Of a stretch of DNA of 64,000 nt, positions 1 through 13,033 are shown one piece after another. Source of the stretch: Rhizophagus irregularis (taxonomy: Eukaryota; Glomeromycota; Glomeromycetes; Glomerales; Glomeraceae); assembly GCF_026210795.1 (NCBI RefSeq), contig NC_089448.1:1674001-1738000 (forward strand), written 5' to 3'. The position numbers were made by a program, and so were the translations under genes. Under the pieces are notes generated by a model. The model saw nothing but the letters and a program-made list of their open reading frames with translations, ran no database searches and was not told where the DNA came from. The first letter of the stretch is position 1. Each line of letters begins with the position of its first letter.

Positions 1-2676
1 TAAATCTGTCCCCTTCAAAATATTCGAATATAATAAAGAAAGGTTGAAGAATTTTAGCTATTAAAAATAAGAAAATTAACAACTGTTGTTACAAATATGA
101 AAAATGTTGTTAATCAAACCGATATAATAAGTTGCGCGACTTACATCTGGACCAATTAAATTAGTGAACAGCCTAAATATTATTAGTTATTTTACATCAT
201 TTACATGTGAAAATTGAAATTCAAAAAATTATATTAAAGTAAAAATCTAATAATTTTAAAGTTTTCCATATGATAAAAATTTTTATTTAAAATTCTTATA
301 AAGCTTTTTTAGTTTTAATTATGCTTTTTAGCTTTGAATATTTTTATCTTTTTTCAAGTAAAAGTTAAAATTTTTTTCAGCCGAGTCTTCTTTTAGGTAG
401 TCAACTTTATTAACGACTTTGCAATGATATCCACAATATTTTTTTCTCTATCGTAAGAGAAATGAGAATTATTCAATGACTGGCATTATACAATAAATGT
501 TCTTTTGGCCAGATACAGAACCCGTTCACATTATCAACGCATTATCGTTTTACCAATACTGTAATGATTTATCATACTGAGTAGGAACTGTTATAGTTTT
601 ATTACCCAAGATTTTTTATGTCTAATTAATCATTTTCTTTTTTATTAAAACAAAATAAATTAGGTCCTTATTATGCTCAAGAACAGCAGGAATTTCCAAA
701 TTGGAATCATGAGTGTACAGATGAAATTTAATAATTTTCATACATTAACAAGTTTTCTTACTGCTGCCTTTTTGAAGATAAGAATTTTTAGTTTAACTTT
801 CTGATAGTTTAGTAATGCCAATATTTACACCTCATCTTATTTTAGATTAGCTTAATCTCAATTATGAATACAATTATGAAATTACAATGGATACATTAGA
901 TAACTTAGGTAGTAGAAAAAAACGTAAAAATATTTTTACTTTCATTATTTAAAGCATGTATTTATTTATATTTGAAACAAAAATAAAATAATTATAATTT
1001 CTTGCATTCATATATAATATTAACTACCTTGTTATTATCTTAATTTTCAGAAATTAAAATTTAATATTTACGGTTGTTGGTCCTTCGAATAATTTGTCTC
1101 CACAAGCACTCGGTCATTTTTATACCATTAGCACTGACAGGTGTGGATATTAAAGGACCCTAAATTTGTTAATGACCAGCATTGTAAAAAATCTGGTCGA
1201 ATCAAGTTGCTTCATTCACATCCCGTTGGAAGTGCAAAAAGGGTGGACATAAATCACCACTAATTATAACTAAGGGGGATATAGTTAATATTTAGATTTC
1301 AATATATTGGGGTTGTCCTCAGAGTTTTGCTCCTGTTCCTCGTGTAGATTATTTTTCAGAAGGAGTAATTAATTAATTTACGATCGAAAAAATATCTATG
1401 AAAAAGTATTTTCTTTTTTATAAACCACGACTAGTTGCTTATAATTACAATAAAATGAATTGATAAATTTTAATATATAATAAATTGGAATGTTTTCCGA
1501 GTATCTCCATTAATAATTCATCAAGTCTGTAAATCCAAGGAAGAATTATCTTTTGGATTTTTTTTTTTAAACTGCATTAGCCTTGTGAATAAAAATACAA
1601 ACAAATAAGTCCATGCATATATAAATTTTTTTCTTTTGGTTTCTTGATGGTAATACTGTCTCACATACAACTCGGAAATATCTACTCTGAAACAAATAAT
1701 AAAATAATAACTGCATAATAAATAATTAATAAGAAATTAACAGCAACTTTCATTTCGAAGAAATAAAGCTCAAATTATACGATATATTCTAAGTATAATA
1801 TTTTTATATATTAAGTTCGAATTCTAAAATAATTTTTGAACTCATTTAATATTAAAATCCATATGTTATTTAAAGGTGAAATGCAAGTCATTTTTGCTAA
1901 TATAGTTTGACTATTAATATATAAAGTTTTGTTATTTTTAAATATCAAAAAGTATCATTTGCAATCTATCTAACACCTTTGATTTATACATATTGAAATG
2001 AAAATTTAGTGAAAATATGAAATTGAAATCAAAACTAAGATTTTGTAAATATTTTGTTTAACATACTAGGAAACGGGGAGTGTTGTTTAAGGGTTTATTG
2101 TTGTACTTCGTCACGTGCCGGACGGACAGTCGGACATTTTTGTATTATCTTTGCATAGAAGTATATAGTCCTTCGTTACACTTCGGACTAATAAATCATT
2201 ATCAGAATAATTTGTTTTAATATATTATAAATTTTTTTAAACTTTTTGTATTCACAATTCTTTATAAATTATTTTCAGATATTAAGTTAATACGATTTCA
2301 ATCCATAAAATTAACAAATTCTTTCCCAAATTTCCAAATTCTCTTTTGGTTAGGTAATAATCAACATTTGTGAAAGTTTAACTTAAATTCACGTAGATAT
2401 TTAATTTCGTATTTTCTTATTTTAATCTTACCTATTATGGAGTAATTTACCAAAATTGAATAAATTTAATTGCCGATCAAGATTATTGTGTTTCCTCCGT
2501 GTATTTTAACTAATCTTTTTTTGATAATTTTGTTGCCGATCTTAAAATCATTGCAACATAAAATAACGTTTCACCACTTTTTTTTCATTTTTTTTTATTT
2601 TTCTTTATTATTTTTTAGTAATTTTTACATACGAATTAATAACATATTTTTTTTTGTTTAAAAATTATTTATTAAA
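1..2676. other. AT-rich intergenic stretch, no gene seen
   Basis: I see no supportable coding exon here. Short reading frames such as the one near 2470 are T-rich and lack coding character. The only structured item is a promoter-like block near 2112-2195: a CACGTG core, then TATATAGTCCTTCG and a GGAC-containing imperfect palindrome. A similar block occurs at about 54686-54750. Confidence 0.6.
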
Positions 2677-4318
2677 ATGGATGAAATTAAATTAAGTGAT
2701 GATGTATTTGAACAAATAAAAGATTTTGATCATTATTATTTCCTGACTGAAGAACAAAAATCGTTAATTGATAAACTAATAATAGACGAAGAATTAAAAG
2801 AATGTTATAAAGAAAATGGTTTATGTAGAAATTGTAAGCAGCTTAATACAGGTCGTTGTTATTGTCAGCCATGTAAATCACAATATTTCAAACAAAATTT
2901 CAAAAATTGGACAAGTGGAAATCATGACGTTGATGAATTTATTCAAAAAGCACAATTAAAAGCTAGTGATAGTTATAAAGTCATTGAGTGGATTGAATAT
3001 GATAAATTTGAAGATGTTGAATATTTAGCAAAAGGGGGATTTGGAACTACTTTTAAAGCAGTTTGGAAAGATGGTCCTTTTAGAGATTATAATATTCAAG
3101 GGGAAAGAAAAGGTGAAACAAAAGTCGCTTTAAAATGTTTACATAATTCACAAGATATTACAGCAGAATTTTTAAAAGAAGTAAGATATTTTCTTATAAA
3201 TCTTAATTAGTCTTTATAAATGTTAAACTAACTAATGATTTTCTTTTAAGGTTGAATCAAATATTTTAGCACTTGATGATGATGATTGGATAGTTCGTTG
3301 TTTTGGTATTACCAAAGATCCAAAAACAAATAACTTTTTGATGGTAATGGAATTAAAAAATGGTAGTTTAAGACAACATTTAAACAACAACTTCATTTCA
3401 CTGAATTGGGAGAGTAAGTTGTTTAATTTACAATGTATTGCATGTGGTCTTAAAGATATTCATAATAAAGGATTAATTCATCATGATTTTCATTGTGGGA
3501 ATATATTAAGCGATTTTAAAGAAGATGCTTATGTTACTGATTTGGGATTATGTCAACCTGCTAATGTCAAATCCTCTCAAAATAGTAATAAAAAAATATA
3601 TGGTGTATTACCTTATGTAGCTCCTGAAGTTTTAAGAGGAAATGAATATACTCAAAAAAGTGATATTTATGGATTTGGAATCATTGCATATGAAATTTGT
3701 ACAGGTCTCCCTCCTTATTATAATATAGCTCATGATGAATTCTTAGCAATGAAAATTTGTAAGGGATTGAGGCCAACGTCTAATTATAAAATTCCTCAAT
3801 TGATTTTTGACATTATTAATCAATGTTGGGATGCAGACCCTTTAAAAAGACCTAATGCAGAAGAAGTACGTGAGTCAACATTGAAGTTATATAAAAATAG
3901 TTATGACAATGAAGTGAATTCTGTAATTTATGGGCAAGTTAAAGAAGCAGATGAAAAGAATAAAGAGTCATCTTTAACAATTCAATCACCATTATCATCT
4001 ACAAGTACGCTCTCATATATGACACATCCTCATGCAGTTTACACAAGCAGACTTTTAGATTTTAAAAATCTTCCAGAACCAAAAAATTCTGATAATAATG
4101 ATTTACTTGGAGTAGAATATTCAGGTAAACATATATAGTTTTCTATAATAATTTAAATTAATTTTATAATTCTGACAACTAATATTTATAGATTCCTTAA
4201 AAATGGATTTTACTAAACTTGATATTAATCCTAAAGGTAATTTCTTTGCATGTAATTTTTTGGTCTATTAGGTTTTAATTAAACTATTTTTTTTTTTATT
4301 ATAGATGAAAGAAATTAA
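2677..4318 (+). CDS. TKL-like protein kinase, four exons
   Basis: I infer four exons: 2677-3180, 3251-4124, 4192-4236 and 4305-4318, giving 478 residues; all junctions are GT...AG and in frame. The N-terminal region has a cysteine cluster (C50, C53, C61, C63, C66) that could bind zinc. The kinase domain starts near residue 104 (EWIEYDKF). The glycine loop reads AKGGFG, so its first glycine is alanine. The beta-3 lysine is K153 (VALK), and the alpha-C glutamate E168 is the last codon of exon 1. Exon 2 carries HHDFHCGN (catalytic D247, N252), DLG in place of DFG (D265) and an APE motif. The tail contains YTSRLL, also found in the C-terminus of the large kinase gene at 30989-48404. The key catalytic residues are present, so it is probably active; substrate unknown. 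The two short 3' exons are the least certain part. Confidence 0.88.
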
Positions 4319-7300
4319 AACACATTTAACTTTAAATGAAAATATTTTGTATATGAAAAAACATATCAAATATAATTTTATTTTGAACTTAAGGATAGTC
4401 TTTAATATTATTCTGGGATATTTGATGAAAATATAGTAAGACTGATAATTTATCAATTATTCATATCCGAAAGATTGTAGATTAGCGTTGTAATAAAATT
4501 AAAAAAATATTTTTTAATTAATAAATTTGATCACATTAATGTTTCAATTGTATTAATAAGTATCATATTTGATAAGCAAGTGAATTAAGCTTAATGTAAA
4601 AAATTACTTTTCAGTGATGTCTTTATACAGTGAAAAACACATACCCACTAGAAGTTTATGTATAAATCGTGGCTTGATAAATTATTTGTTTGTACGTTAT
4701 ATGATAAAAATGATTCTTTTACATCAAATAAATTATGGATTATTGCGAAATAAAAATTATTTTTTATATGATAGAAAGTATAAAAAGAGATTTAAAATAT
4801 TTGAAGTTAAATAATCACTTAAAATTTTAACTTTTTTATTTTAGAGGTTGTAACTGATTAACGTTAATCGATTAATTACTTAACGATTAAGATTAAAATT
4901 ATCTAAATCATAATTCTCAAATTATATAATGCAGCCCAGAAATAATACATATTCTCCAAACTCAAGTTTAACAAACGCGAACTTTTTTATTGATGCTTTA
5001 ATAATAAGATTATTTCTACATGCAACTAATTTATGAGTAATAATTTGCAGCCAAAAAACAGCTTCTAATCGATTAGGTTTTAGAGTTTAAAACATGCACT
5101 TTGCATCTTGAGTTAACTCATCAAGTTAAACTTGAACTCAGAGATTCTTTTACATACTAAGAAGTAATGATTTAATTTTATGGATTAATATAATAACTTT
5201 AACGTTTAACTACATTTTTATATTACAATTTTTATATTTTTATTATTTCGTATAATAAAGCCAAGAAATACTTGGCAAATAAAAATGGTAGTGGGAACCT
5301 TTAGCAGATTAGACTTTTAATATTATTTTTTTAATGTCATGTGAAATTTAAAATATTTGATAGAGTTAAATAAAGGAGTAAGCAAAACAATGAAATCACG
5401 TGGGAAGAAAATTTATAAAGTAATGATAACAGCTCTTTCAACATTCACTATTCAAAGTAATTTAGAAAATACAAAGAGTACAGTATGATGAAAATAAACA
5501 TGAAAAGATATCATAGGATTTTTGTTGAAAATGGATTTATTCTATATCTGATATAAATAAATTAAGCGTATTATACTCTTTAATAAAAATCTGTGATGTG
5601 AAATAACTAAAATAAATTTTTGTATTCTGTGAATTTCTTATTCATCCTATTCTATTTTTATTATTTAGAAAAAAAAAAGAAATTTTAAATTTTACGATAT
5701 TGTGGTATGTAACATGAAAACGCGTGATAGATCTATTCCATATTTGGTTGGTTAGCTGTCGGGTCATGTGTACGTTTGTTTTTTCGTTCTTGATTTTTTT
5801 TTTGTATTATTATTATTATATTTATATTATTTTTTGGTTCTTTTTTTTCAAACCGAAAATAAAATTTTAATTATAAATCAATTTTTTTTTTATTTTTTCG
5901 GACGACCTTGGCCGTTAGAACTGCCGTTAGGCTCCATCACCCTCGTCAATGGGGAGTTTGTCCGTCAGATCAGTTCATACCAAAGAATAATTTCTTTTTT
6001 GATCCTTTTTTTAATATTCAGTTACTGAAAATAAAATGTTTTCATTCTTTTTATTTTCAGTTTTTTTTTTCAATATCGAGAATAATTTTTTTAATCATTT
6101 TAAAGTCAAAATTTTAATATTTATTCGATATATTTTTCTTTTAAATTTTTTTGTAAGTTCACCTGACTTCTCTTATTTAAAGTTTTCCCTTTTTTTATTT
6201 TTTAAAAGAAAAAGTCTTTATTCATTATTTTTAAAACTTTATAATTTGGGGTTTCTTTTTTTTTTGTAGCACATTGGGTTTCTTTTTTGTAGGACCAAAC
6301 TCTCGAGGACTTAAATGAATCCAGATTACTGGAAGAACTATATGGGAAGTTATACTTTCGATTGTATTAAAGAAATGTAGTAACATTCTTTTTTTTTTTG
6401 TTTTTAAACTGCTGGACATTCTGAAGACTTGAACGAACCTGGATTTAGATACTATGTATAGATTATAGAGAGGTGTTGGGTGTAGCAATAATATACTGTC
6501 ACATTTAAATTCCATTGTTTACATCATTCAAAGGCTAATTTTCCAATAAAAAAAAAATATTTTTTTAAAAGGGATTTCTTTTATGATAAAAAAATTTAAT
6601 TTAAACCCTAATAATAGAAATTGTATAATAATAATAATAAAATGTGAATTACTGATACAAAAGTATTTTTTTTTTCTAATTCCTAACAAAAATAAAACCG
6701 AAAAAAATTGGTTTTTTTTTGAATTTTTTAACGAAAAAAATGAAATAAAAAATATTTTCTTGCAGAAATAAAAAATATTTTCTTGTAGAAATAAAAAATG
6801 ATATTTTCTAATTTTCTAAAAAAAAAAATGAAAAAAAAATGCTTTGCTCTAATTTTCTTAAACGACCCGATTCTGACGAAGTAACAATATATAAGCCTCC
6901 TATAAAGAAGATGCTGGAGAAAATTGATAAATTGCGAATTTTCGATCATCCTTGAAGGTAAAGCAAAATAATTTAATACATTCAATAAAAGGCTTAATCT
7001 AATTGGTTATTCAATTTTATGTTAGAATCGTGACAAGAAAAGCTCAAGATTAAGTATGACAAAAGAGGAGTTATTGAGACAACTCTTTCAATAGTAATGA
7101 ATTAAGTAAATATCAAGCTGTGTTGCGAAAAATTAATGGCTTTCTAATCAAATTTTCTTGTGACAATATGGGCAAAATGCAATTAGCGATCTTCTATACT
7201 TAGTTTATGGTTTTTTATTTATGTAATCTGTATCATGAGATTTTATGATAAAATAAAATGATTTTTTTATATTTGCGAAACCTTTTTTTTATTTGCCAAG

Positions 7301-8518
7301 AAAACTTGATCAAAATAGTTACACATTGATGTCTGTATCTACAAATGAAGTGGTTGATATCATAAAGGAATATCAAACAAACAAAATAGAATATGTTTTT
7401 AATATTATAATTCAGCTAGAAAGAAAATACGAATAGAAGACCGATAAATTTTCGAAGTAACGGATAATGAGACGGAATGGAAGAGAATAGTTTGTATAGC
7501 AATAGGTAATGCGACGAGAAGGAATAAAATTCGAAGACATTATAGAATGGAAGAATAATGGAGCTAGGAAGACTGATTACTGAATATTTCGCGATTGGAA
7601 ATGAAATTGTTCATAAAGTAAAGTGATTATGGAATTTACAATGCTCAACAATAATTTCACAAATCGAATGAAAGAAGAAAATAGAGAGGTTATTGAAAAG
7701 AATGTAAATGAAAAACGATTAAAAATATCCCACCAGGAGAAAAGCATCAAAAACGTTAGAGGGCTGTAAAAGACCGTGAGTGAAGAAAAGTTAAATATAA
7801 AATATACGAATATAACTTATGTCTAAGTCACGTGATTTAACGTTAAAATTTCAACGAAAGTATAAGTTTATTTTGTATATTTTTGGTTTACAATTAAGAG
7901 ATTGGATGAAATAAAAAGAATTCGAAAGATTTTAGGAATAACGTTCATGATGCGACGTATTGTCGCGTAGTGGATTGGATATAGATTCATGGATGATATA
8001 ATTTCTAGGATGGTTATTTAAGTTTAAGTGGATACTTTCAAGAGTTGAGTTTCTGGTAGCAACGTAAATTTGTTGAATTGGCGTAATAAATACGTTTAAC
8101 GATTTTCAAGTTAGATAAGTAGAAACTTAGACTAAATTTATGTTAATTTTATATGTATTTTCTTTTCGTTTGTCTTTAGTTAGACTTATATAGAATTATA
8201 GGATAATTTAACGTTATATAGGTTGTTTTTATAGTTGTTTGTTAATATTTTATTTTAGATTACGAGGGAATTTATGGTTTGATTCTTTTTTTGACGCATT
8301 GGATTTATAATATAGATTAGTCCTTATCTTCAGATACATGAATCGATAAATTAATTGTGGATATAGAATAAAATTAATTAATAATAATACGAATAGAATC
8401 ATTTCTTTTTTGCTAATATTTTTTTTGCTAATATTATATAATTCATATTTAAAACTAATATTATTATTCTATAGAATAATTTTTTTTATTGTTGATTATA
8501 TATTAATATTAACGTTAT
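4319..8518. other. AT-rich intergenic stretch with micro-exon-like fragments
   Basis: No gene is supportable. The small frames at 4614, 5768, 5908, 6036, 6231, 6583 and 6728 are homopolymer-rich and lack coding character. Around 6255-6440 there are TTTTTTGTAG acceptor-like tracts followed by short non-homopolymeric segments. This is the same texture as the 54-59 kb array but on the other strand. 7440-7760 is purine-rich on the plus strand with no open frame. Confidence 0.5.
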
Positions 8519-8520
8519 TA

Positions 8521-9952
8521 CAGTCAGCTCACCTTATAACGAAGTTAGCGTACCAGCCGATTAAGCCTTCGTTAAAAAAATTCGTTAATATTATAACGAA
8601 TTATTCCGAAAATCTGGTATAAAGTTTTCCGCATCAGATTGTGTGATAATTGTACCGAAGTATTAAAAAAATTTAAATATTTACGAGATAGAATCTCAAC
8701 CAGTCGACCGCAAAGATCTCCTGCGCTCACGTCAATGCATACACAACGTGACGGACATATTCCTCTTTGGATGGTTTACATTACTTACATCCGGGCGGAT
8801 GTGCCGTCTTATATATTAATATATATATTAATAGTGATATGTTTTATAGATTTCAAATTTTGTTATTTTTCTTTTTTTCTTTTTTTTCTGTTTATTTTAG
8901 TTTAGATTCTTTTATTTCTTCTTTTAATTCGGGTTTATACGGAACAGGTCATGTCTAAAGTTCCTGGTTTTTTTTTAGACGGGACGACCCCATCTGGATA
9001 TAAATAGAGATAGGCTAGTTTAGTTTATCATATTCTAATTATTCTATGGTGACAACAGCATTCTTTTGTACTGCTGTTCCGTCGTTATATTAAAAATAAA
9101 AATAAATAAAAATAAATAAATTTAAATATTTAATAAAAAAATATATTAAATTTTATTGCAACTAATAATCTAAATCAATTCTTACATTCCTTTATAGATA
9201 TGTATATTTTTTTTTATTAAAATTCATTATTATAAAATATACATGACGAATATGACATTTTCCATTACTAAAAATAAAGTAATTAAGAAAATCGAAATAA
9301 TACCGCATTTATTACAATTTATTATTATGATATTATATTATAACAATTATAAAACTATTAATTGTACTATTATTTCAACTACTATTAATAAACTTATCAA
9401 GATTCATTTGTCTTACAAAAATGAACCGCCGTTTCAAAGCTTCTTTATGCAGCTTTTTAACAAACTTCAATTTTCTTTTTTTGTATCAAAACTATCTTCC
9501 TGTTGTTCCAGATACAAAATTATTTTATTATAAAGTTCAATTACTTCACTATGAGTAATTGATGATAAAGGATTAGAATCTAATTCTTCAATTTCATTCT
9601 CTTGATTATCGTCAAGAAGTACTGCTTTTAATATTTCTTCAACAGGTATCATTTCTGCTGTTAATTCAGAATTATCATATTGAACAAATTCATCAGCAGC
9701 TAAAGGATTTTCAAGATCAAGTTTATCAATTAAATCTTGAACTTCTTCAAGTTCTTTCGTACATGTTAAAAAGAATTTGTGTTTCGGCACCAAGATCCGA
9801 ATCGTTTTCGTCATGTTCATCTTTAGGCAAAATATCCGCTTTCAGCCAACAATTTTCAATTGTAGATTGCGTAACATTATAATGTTAGTATCACCAGGTA
9901 ACACGTTAAATCAAATTCGTTAAATGAAATTCGTTATGGGGTGGGCTGACTG
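8521..9952. mobile_element. Decayed Tigger/pogo-like DNA transposon
   Basis: The left end (8521-8543) begins CAGTCAGCTCACCTTATAACG. The right end (9930-9952) is its reverse complement with three mismatches. The element is flanked by TA at 8519-8520 and 9953-9954, the duplication expected for Tc1/mariner-pogo elements. A CAGTCAGC terminus is characteristic of Tigger elements. Inside, on the minus strand near the right end, is the C-terminal part of a Tigger-type transposase. The middle (about 8700-9380) is unrelated AT-rich DNA, with a possible LTR-like fragment near 8960-9070 (TATAAATAGAGATAG). Confidence 0.8.
9383..9820 (-). pseudogene. Tigger/pogo transposase C-terminal remnant
   Basis: An open frame at 9467-9820 reads through acidic text (PLAADEFVQYDNSEL, then ELYNKIILYLEQQEDSFD), typical of the C-terminal tail of Tigger/CENP-B-like transposases. 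It stops at a TGA just after TKKEN. Moving one base recovers a continuing frame (LKFVKKLHKEALKRR, then RQMNLDKFIN) down to about 9383, so a frameshift has broken the gene. No DNA-binding or DDE catalytic region is visible upstream inside the element. It is a dead fragment. Confidence 0.7.
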
Positions 9953-10163
9953 TAATTATTATTTTTTTTATTTATTTAGTTATCATTATTATTCTATTAT
10001 ATTACATAATCGTCAAATATTATATTATTATTCTATAATACATTATTACAAATTTATAATTGTTCGTTAAAATTTTTGCTAATCGCTACAATCTATAATG
10101 ATAAATTAAATATTAAGAAATAATATAATATCTTTTAAGTACTACAGTTACTAATTTCAGTTT

Positions 10164-11500
10164 TTATAAAAAACTATTATACGTACCGGTATAAGAATGA
10201 TCTAAAAAAAAGCATAATAAACATACCGGATCAGCAAATTCATCATATACACTGTTGACGAAAAGTACGATGTTCATTGATTGGTAAATTTTTAATTGCC
10301 GCTCCAATTTTGCAAGTCCAAGGAAACAATCGGCAAGAGTACAGGATTGGAATTCTAATGCTGCAATTGATTGTTTAATAGACACACACGTCATCAAAAA
10401 ATGCGTGGTGATCGTAACACTGATAATACTGCTGTTGAAAGAATTCCGGGTTTTTCAGATTATAACTAGATAAAAATATAAAAAATGAATATAGATGAAA
10501 AATTCTAATCAAATAAATTTCATAATCTTACATTTCCTAAGAGTGTTTTATGACGCATAATTGAATCTACACAATCATACAATCATACATTGTATGCCAT
10601 CTCGTATCTACCCATTTTTTTAGTCCTCCGCCACTAATATCACAAGCTTTGGCCTCTTCTTTTAATGCAGAACCTTTTTTTTTTATTTAATTGAGAATGA
10701 TGCTATTAATAAAAATATAATATTAACAAAATAAACGAAAATAAATTTAAATTACCTCCTTGATGGCTTTCTTCAAAATGTTACTATAGCATTACATTTT
10801 GTTAAGATCCGATTTGCAAATGAAGTAGAGCAAATATCTTTTGAAATCAGATTAATAGCATGCGCTATACAACGCACATTAAGAATATTCTTATACCGAG
10901 TTCGCCATCCATCACAAGCTTAATAAATTAAGAATAAAAAATAAATTTAGTTTTATTAAATATTAATTCAATAATATTATAGAATCTTACATAATGTTAG
11001 ATTAGTTGTATTTTTTAATATCTTGTGTTTACAACTGCAGATTCTTGTGATAAGAGTTTACCGGGAAGTACTCCTTTGATGGAGGAGTGTATCCTGGGCG
11101 TAGAGTCTTCAAAAACTTGATGAAAAGCGGATTTTCAATTATATGCCATGCAATACTACTTACTGCAAATGCCTTTACACAAGCCCGATCAATTTCATGA
11201 ATTTTTAGCTCAGTAAACGTGATACTTTCATGAAAATCAGATATTTTTGTCTGGATACCAGTATTATTATTAAGTTTTCGTTTTTTAGCTGTTATTTGTT
11301 CAAGATTAATGGTTATATTCCCTTCGGCTTTTGCAGCAAGACAATTCAAAAAAAATTGTCTTGTATTAGCTGGTATTTCTGAACATTCATTGGAAAAGTG
11401 TGCTTCCAAATCTTGTGGGAGCCTTCTTTCCAAAAGTAATTACAGTATGCGCAAGTTGCTTCGTAATGGCCTTCAGATATTTTTGCACCTTGAATAGCAT
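10164..11500 (-). pseudogene. Decayed hAT-family transposase with BED finger
   Basis: Read on the minus strand, the pieces come in the order expected for a hAT transposase. First is a BED-like zinc finger (EATCAYCNYFWKEG, then after a one-base frame change LEAHFSNEC) at about 11500-11390. Next is a segment with IDRACVKAFAVSSIAWHIIE at about 11230-11130. Then comes CDGWRTRYKN followed by RCIAHAINLISKDI at about 10920-10830, then a region near 10640-10560, and finally ADCFLGLAKL near 10330. Several frameshifts and stops break it, and intron-like AG/GT sites remain between blocks. I found no terminal repeats or target duplication. Confidence 0.6.
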
Positions 11501-11721
11501 GACCTCCCCATATCAAGGACTTAGGTCGACTTTTCGGTGTAATTATAGGAATTGCATTTGGAACAAAATTAAAAAAAAAGTAAAGGTTGATTTATATAAA
11601 TGAAAGGAAGAAAGGTTTATTTACAATTAAAACGCGTTGTGTATAAATACTAAAGTTCTTTCGTGAGAAAATCATGAGCAAATGCATAAATTTAGCCACC
11701 AATTAAAAATCTTGCACGTGA

Positions 11722-11834
11722 CAATTTTTAGTTTCGTCACGTTTCGTTTTCGGTCTATTTTTAGAACAAATTATTTTTGAAGCTTTGGAAGTTCAGGCAG
11801 TTTTCGAAATGGCCGAAACCGAAACTAAAAATTG
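11722..11834. repeat. Small foldback element
   Basis: A perfect 15-bp inverted repeat (CAATTTTTAGTTTCG at 11722-11736, its reverse complement at 11820-11834) bounds an 83-bp spacer rich in CGAAA/TTTCG words. Just outside lies GGCGAAACGTTTCGCC, itself a palindrome. It probably represents a short MITE or its remnant. Confidence 0.6.
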
Positions 11835-12191
11835 GCGAAACGTTTCGCCAGTCGCAAAACAGTTTTGCCCGAAATATTAGACTACGAAAGGCAAAGTACC
11901 CAAATGGTATATAACATCTAATGATGGTGCCAGAAAATTAAATATAAAATTTAAAATGATTAATAAAATAGTGAGATTATATTTAGCAAAAATAAGAAGA
12001 AATCGAAAAGTACATATAAAAATATAGGTATACATTTATCCAATGCAAACGATGTAGTTTAAACATAAAAAGAGATAAAATGACCTATATAAATTTAGTA
12101 GGAAAATAAAACACATGAATGAAATAATTAATGAAATGAAATATTTTAAACCATTTGAAACATTAGAAAACATAAATATTAAAATTTAGCG

Positions 12192-12338
12192 ATGAAAGAA
12201 GCAAATGACAAGATATTTAACAACGAAGATATTATTAACAAGAAAATTGATATGATAGATGAATTTATAATAGGTGATGTTTATAGCATCAATTACATAA
12301 AGGAACAATTGGATAATTTTATTAATTTGGTCCATTAA
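12192..12338 (+). other. Short open frame of 48 codons, unassigned
   Basis: The frame has charged, low-complexity composition (KEANDKIFNNEDIINKKID) and stops at TAA. The DNA before it, from about 11930, has similar coding-like texture but is broken by stops, so this may be the tail of a decayed gene. I do not recognise it. Confidence 0.25.
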
Positions 12339-13033
12339 TAATATAGGTCAATTGTAAAGAAGAAAAAACAATATCTATAGAAAAGGATTAGGTGCTAAAA
12401 GTACTTACCATGGGAAATTATTATTAAAGAAATCGATAACTGATACTGATTTAACGTGTATAATTATATACTACTAAATGTATTTGTGTATTTCGATTTA
12501 TTTTTTGTATTATTACAATAAAATAATAAAGAAATGCGCGTTACTAACAAAATGTATATCATATAGCAATGTTTATATATAATCAGGAATTATGACAAAT
12601 CCTATAAACTCTTATTAAGAAGCTAATACTGTATATATATTTAAATCGAAATTCGAAATTTAACGATAAGAATGTAAAATTTTTACAAGAAAATATTTTT
12701 TGTTGCATAAATTCATAGCCTTAATGAAGGATTATAATCAAGTAATACAAAAGTTAGTCATATTTTTATTATATGCGCGATTAATGTTTATCATTAATAT
12801 TTATAATTTTATCTGTCAATACTCAATACATATAACGAAAAAATTTTGCCTTTTAGTCGTTATCTGGCTGATTTTATCTAATTCAGGATGTTAATTCCCG
12901 AACTTTAATAAAATAATCAATTCTATTTAAGTATGTGTAACTGGATCTCCCAAAATGATCACTTAATCAGATATAAAAGAAATTTTTTTTTTCAATTTTT
13001 TTTTTTCAAATTTCGATTTTCTTTTTAGAAATT

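Noticed and set aside
5768-6985. A cluster of small frames on both strands
   Set aside because: Phenylalanine, lysine and isoleucine rich translations of T- and A-runs; no splice-supported gene.
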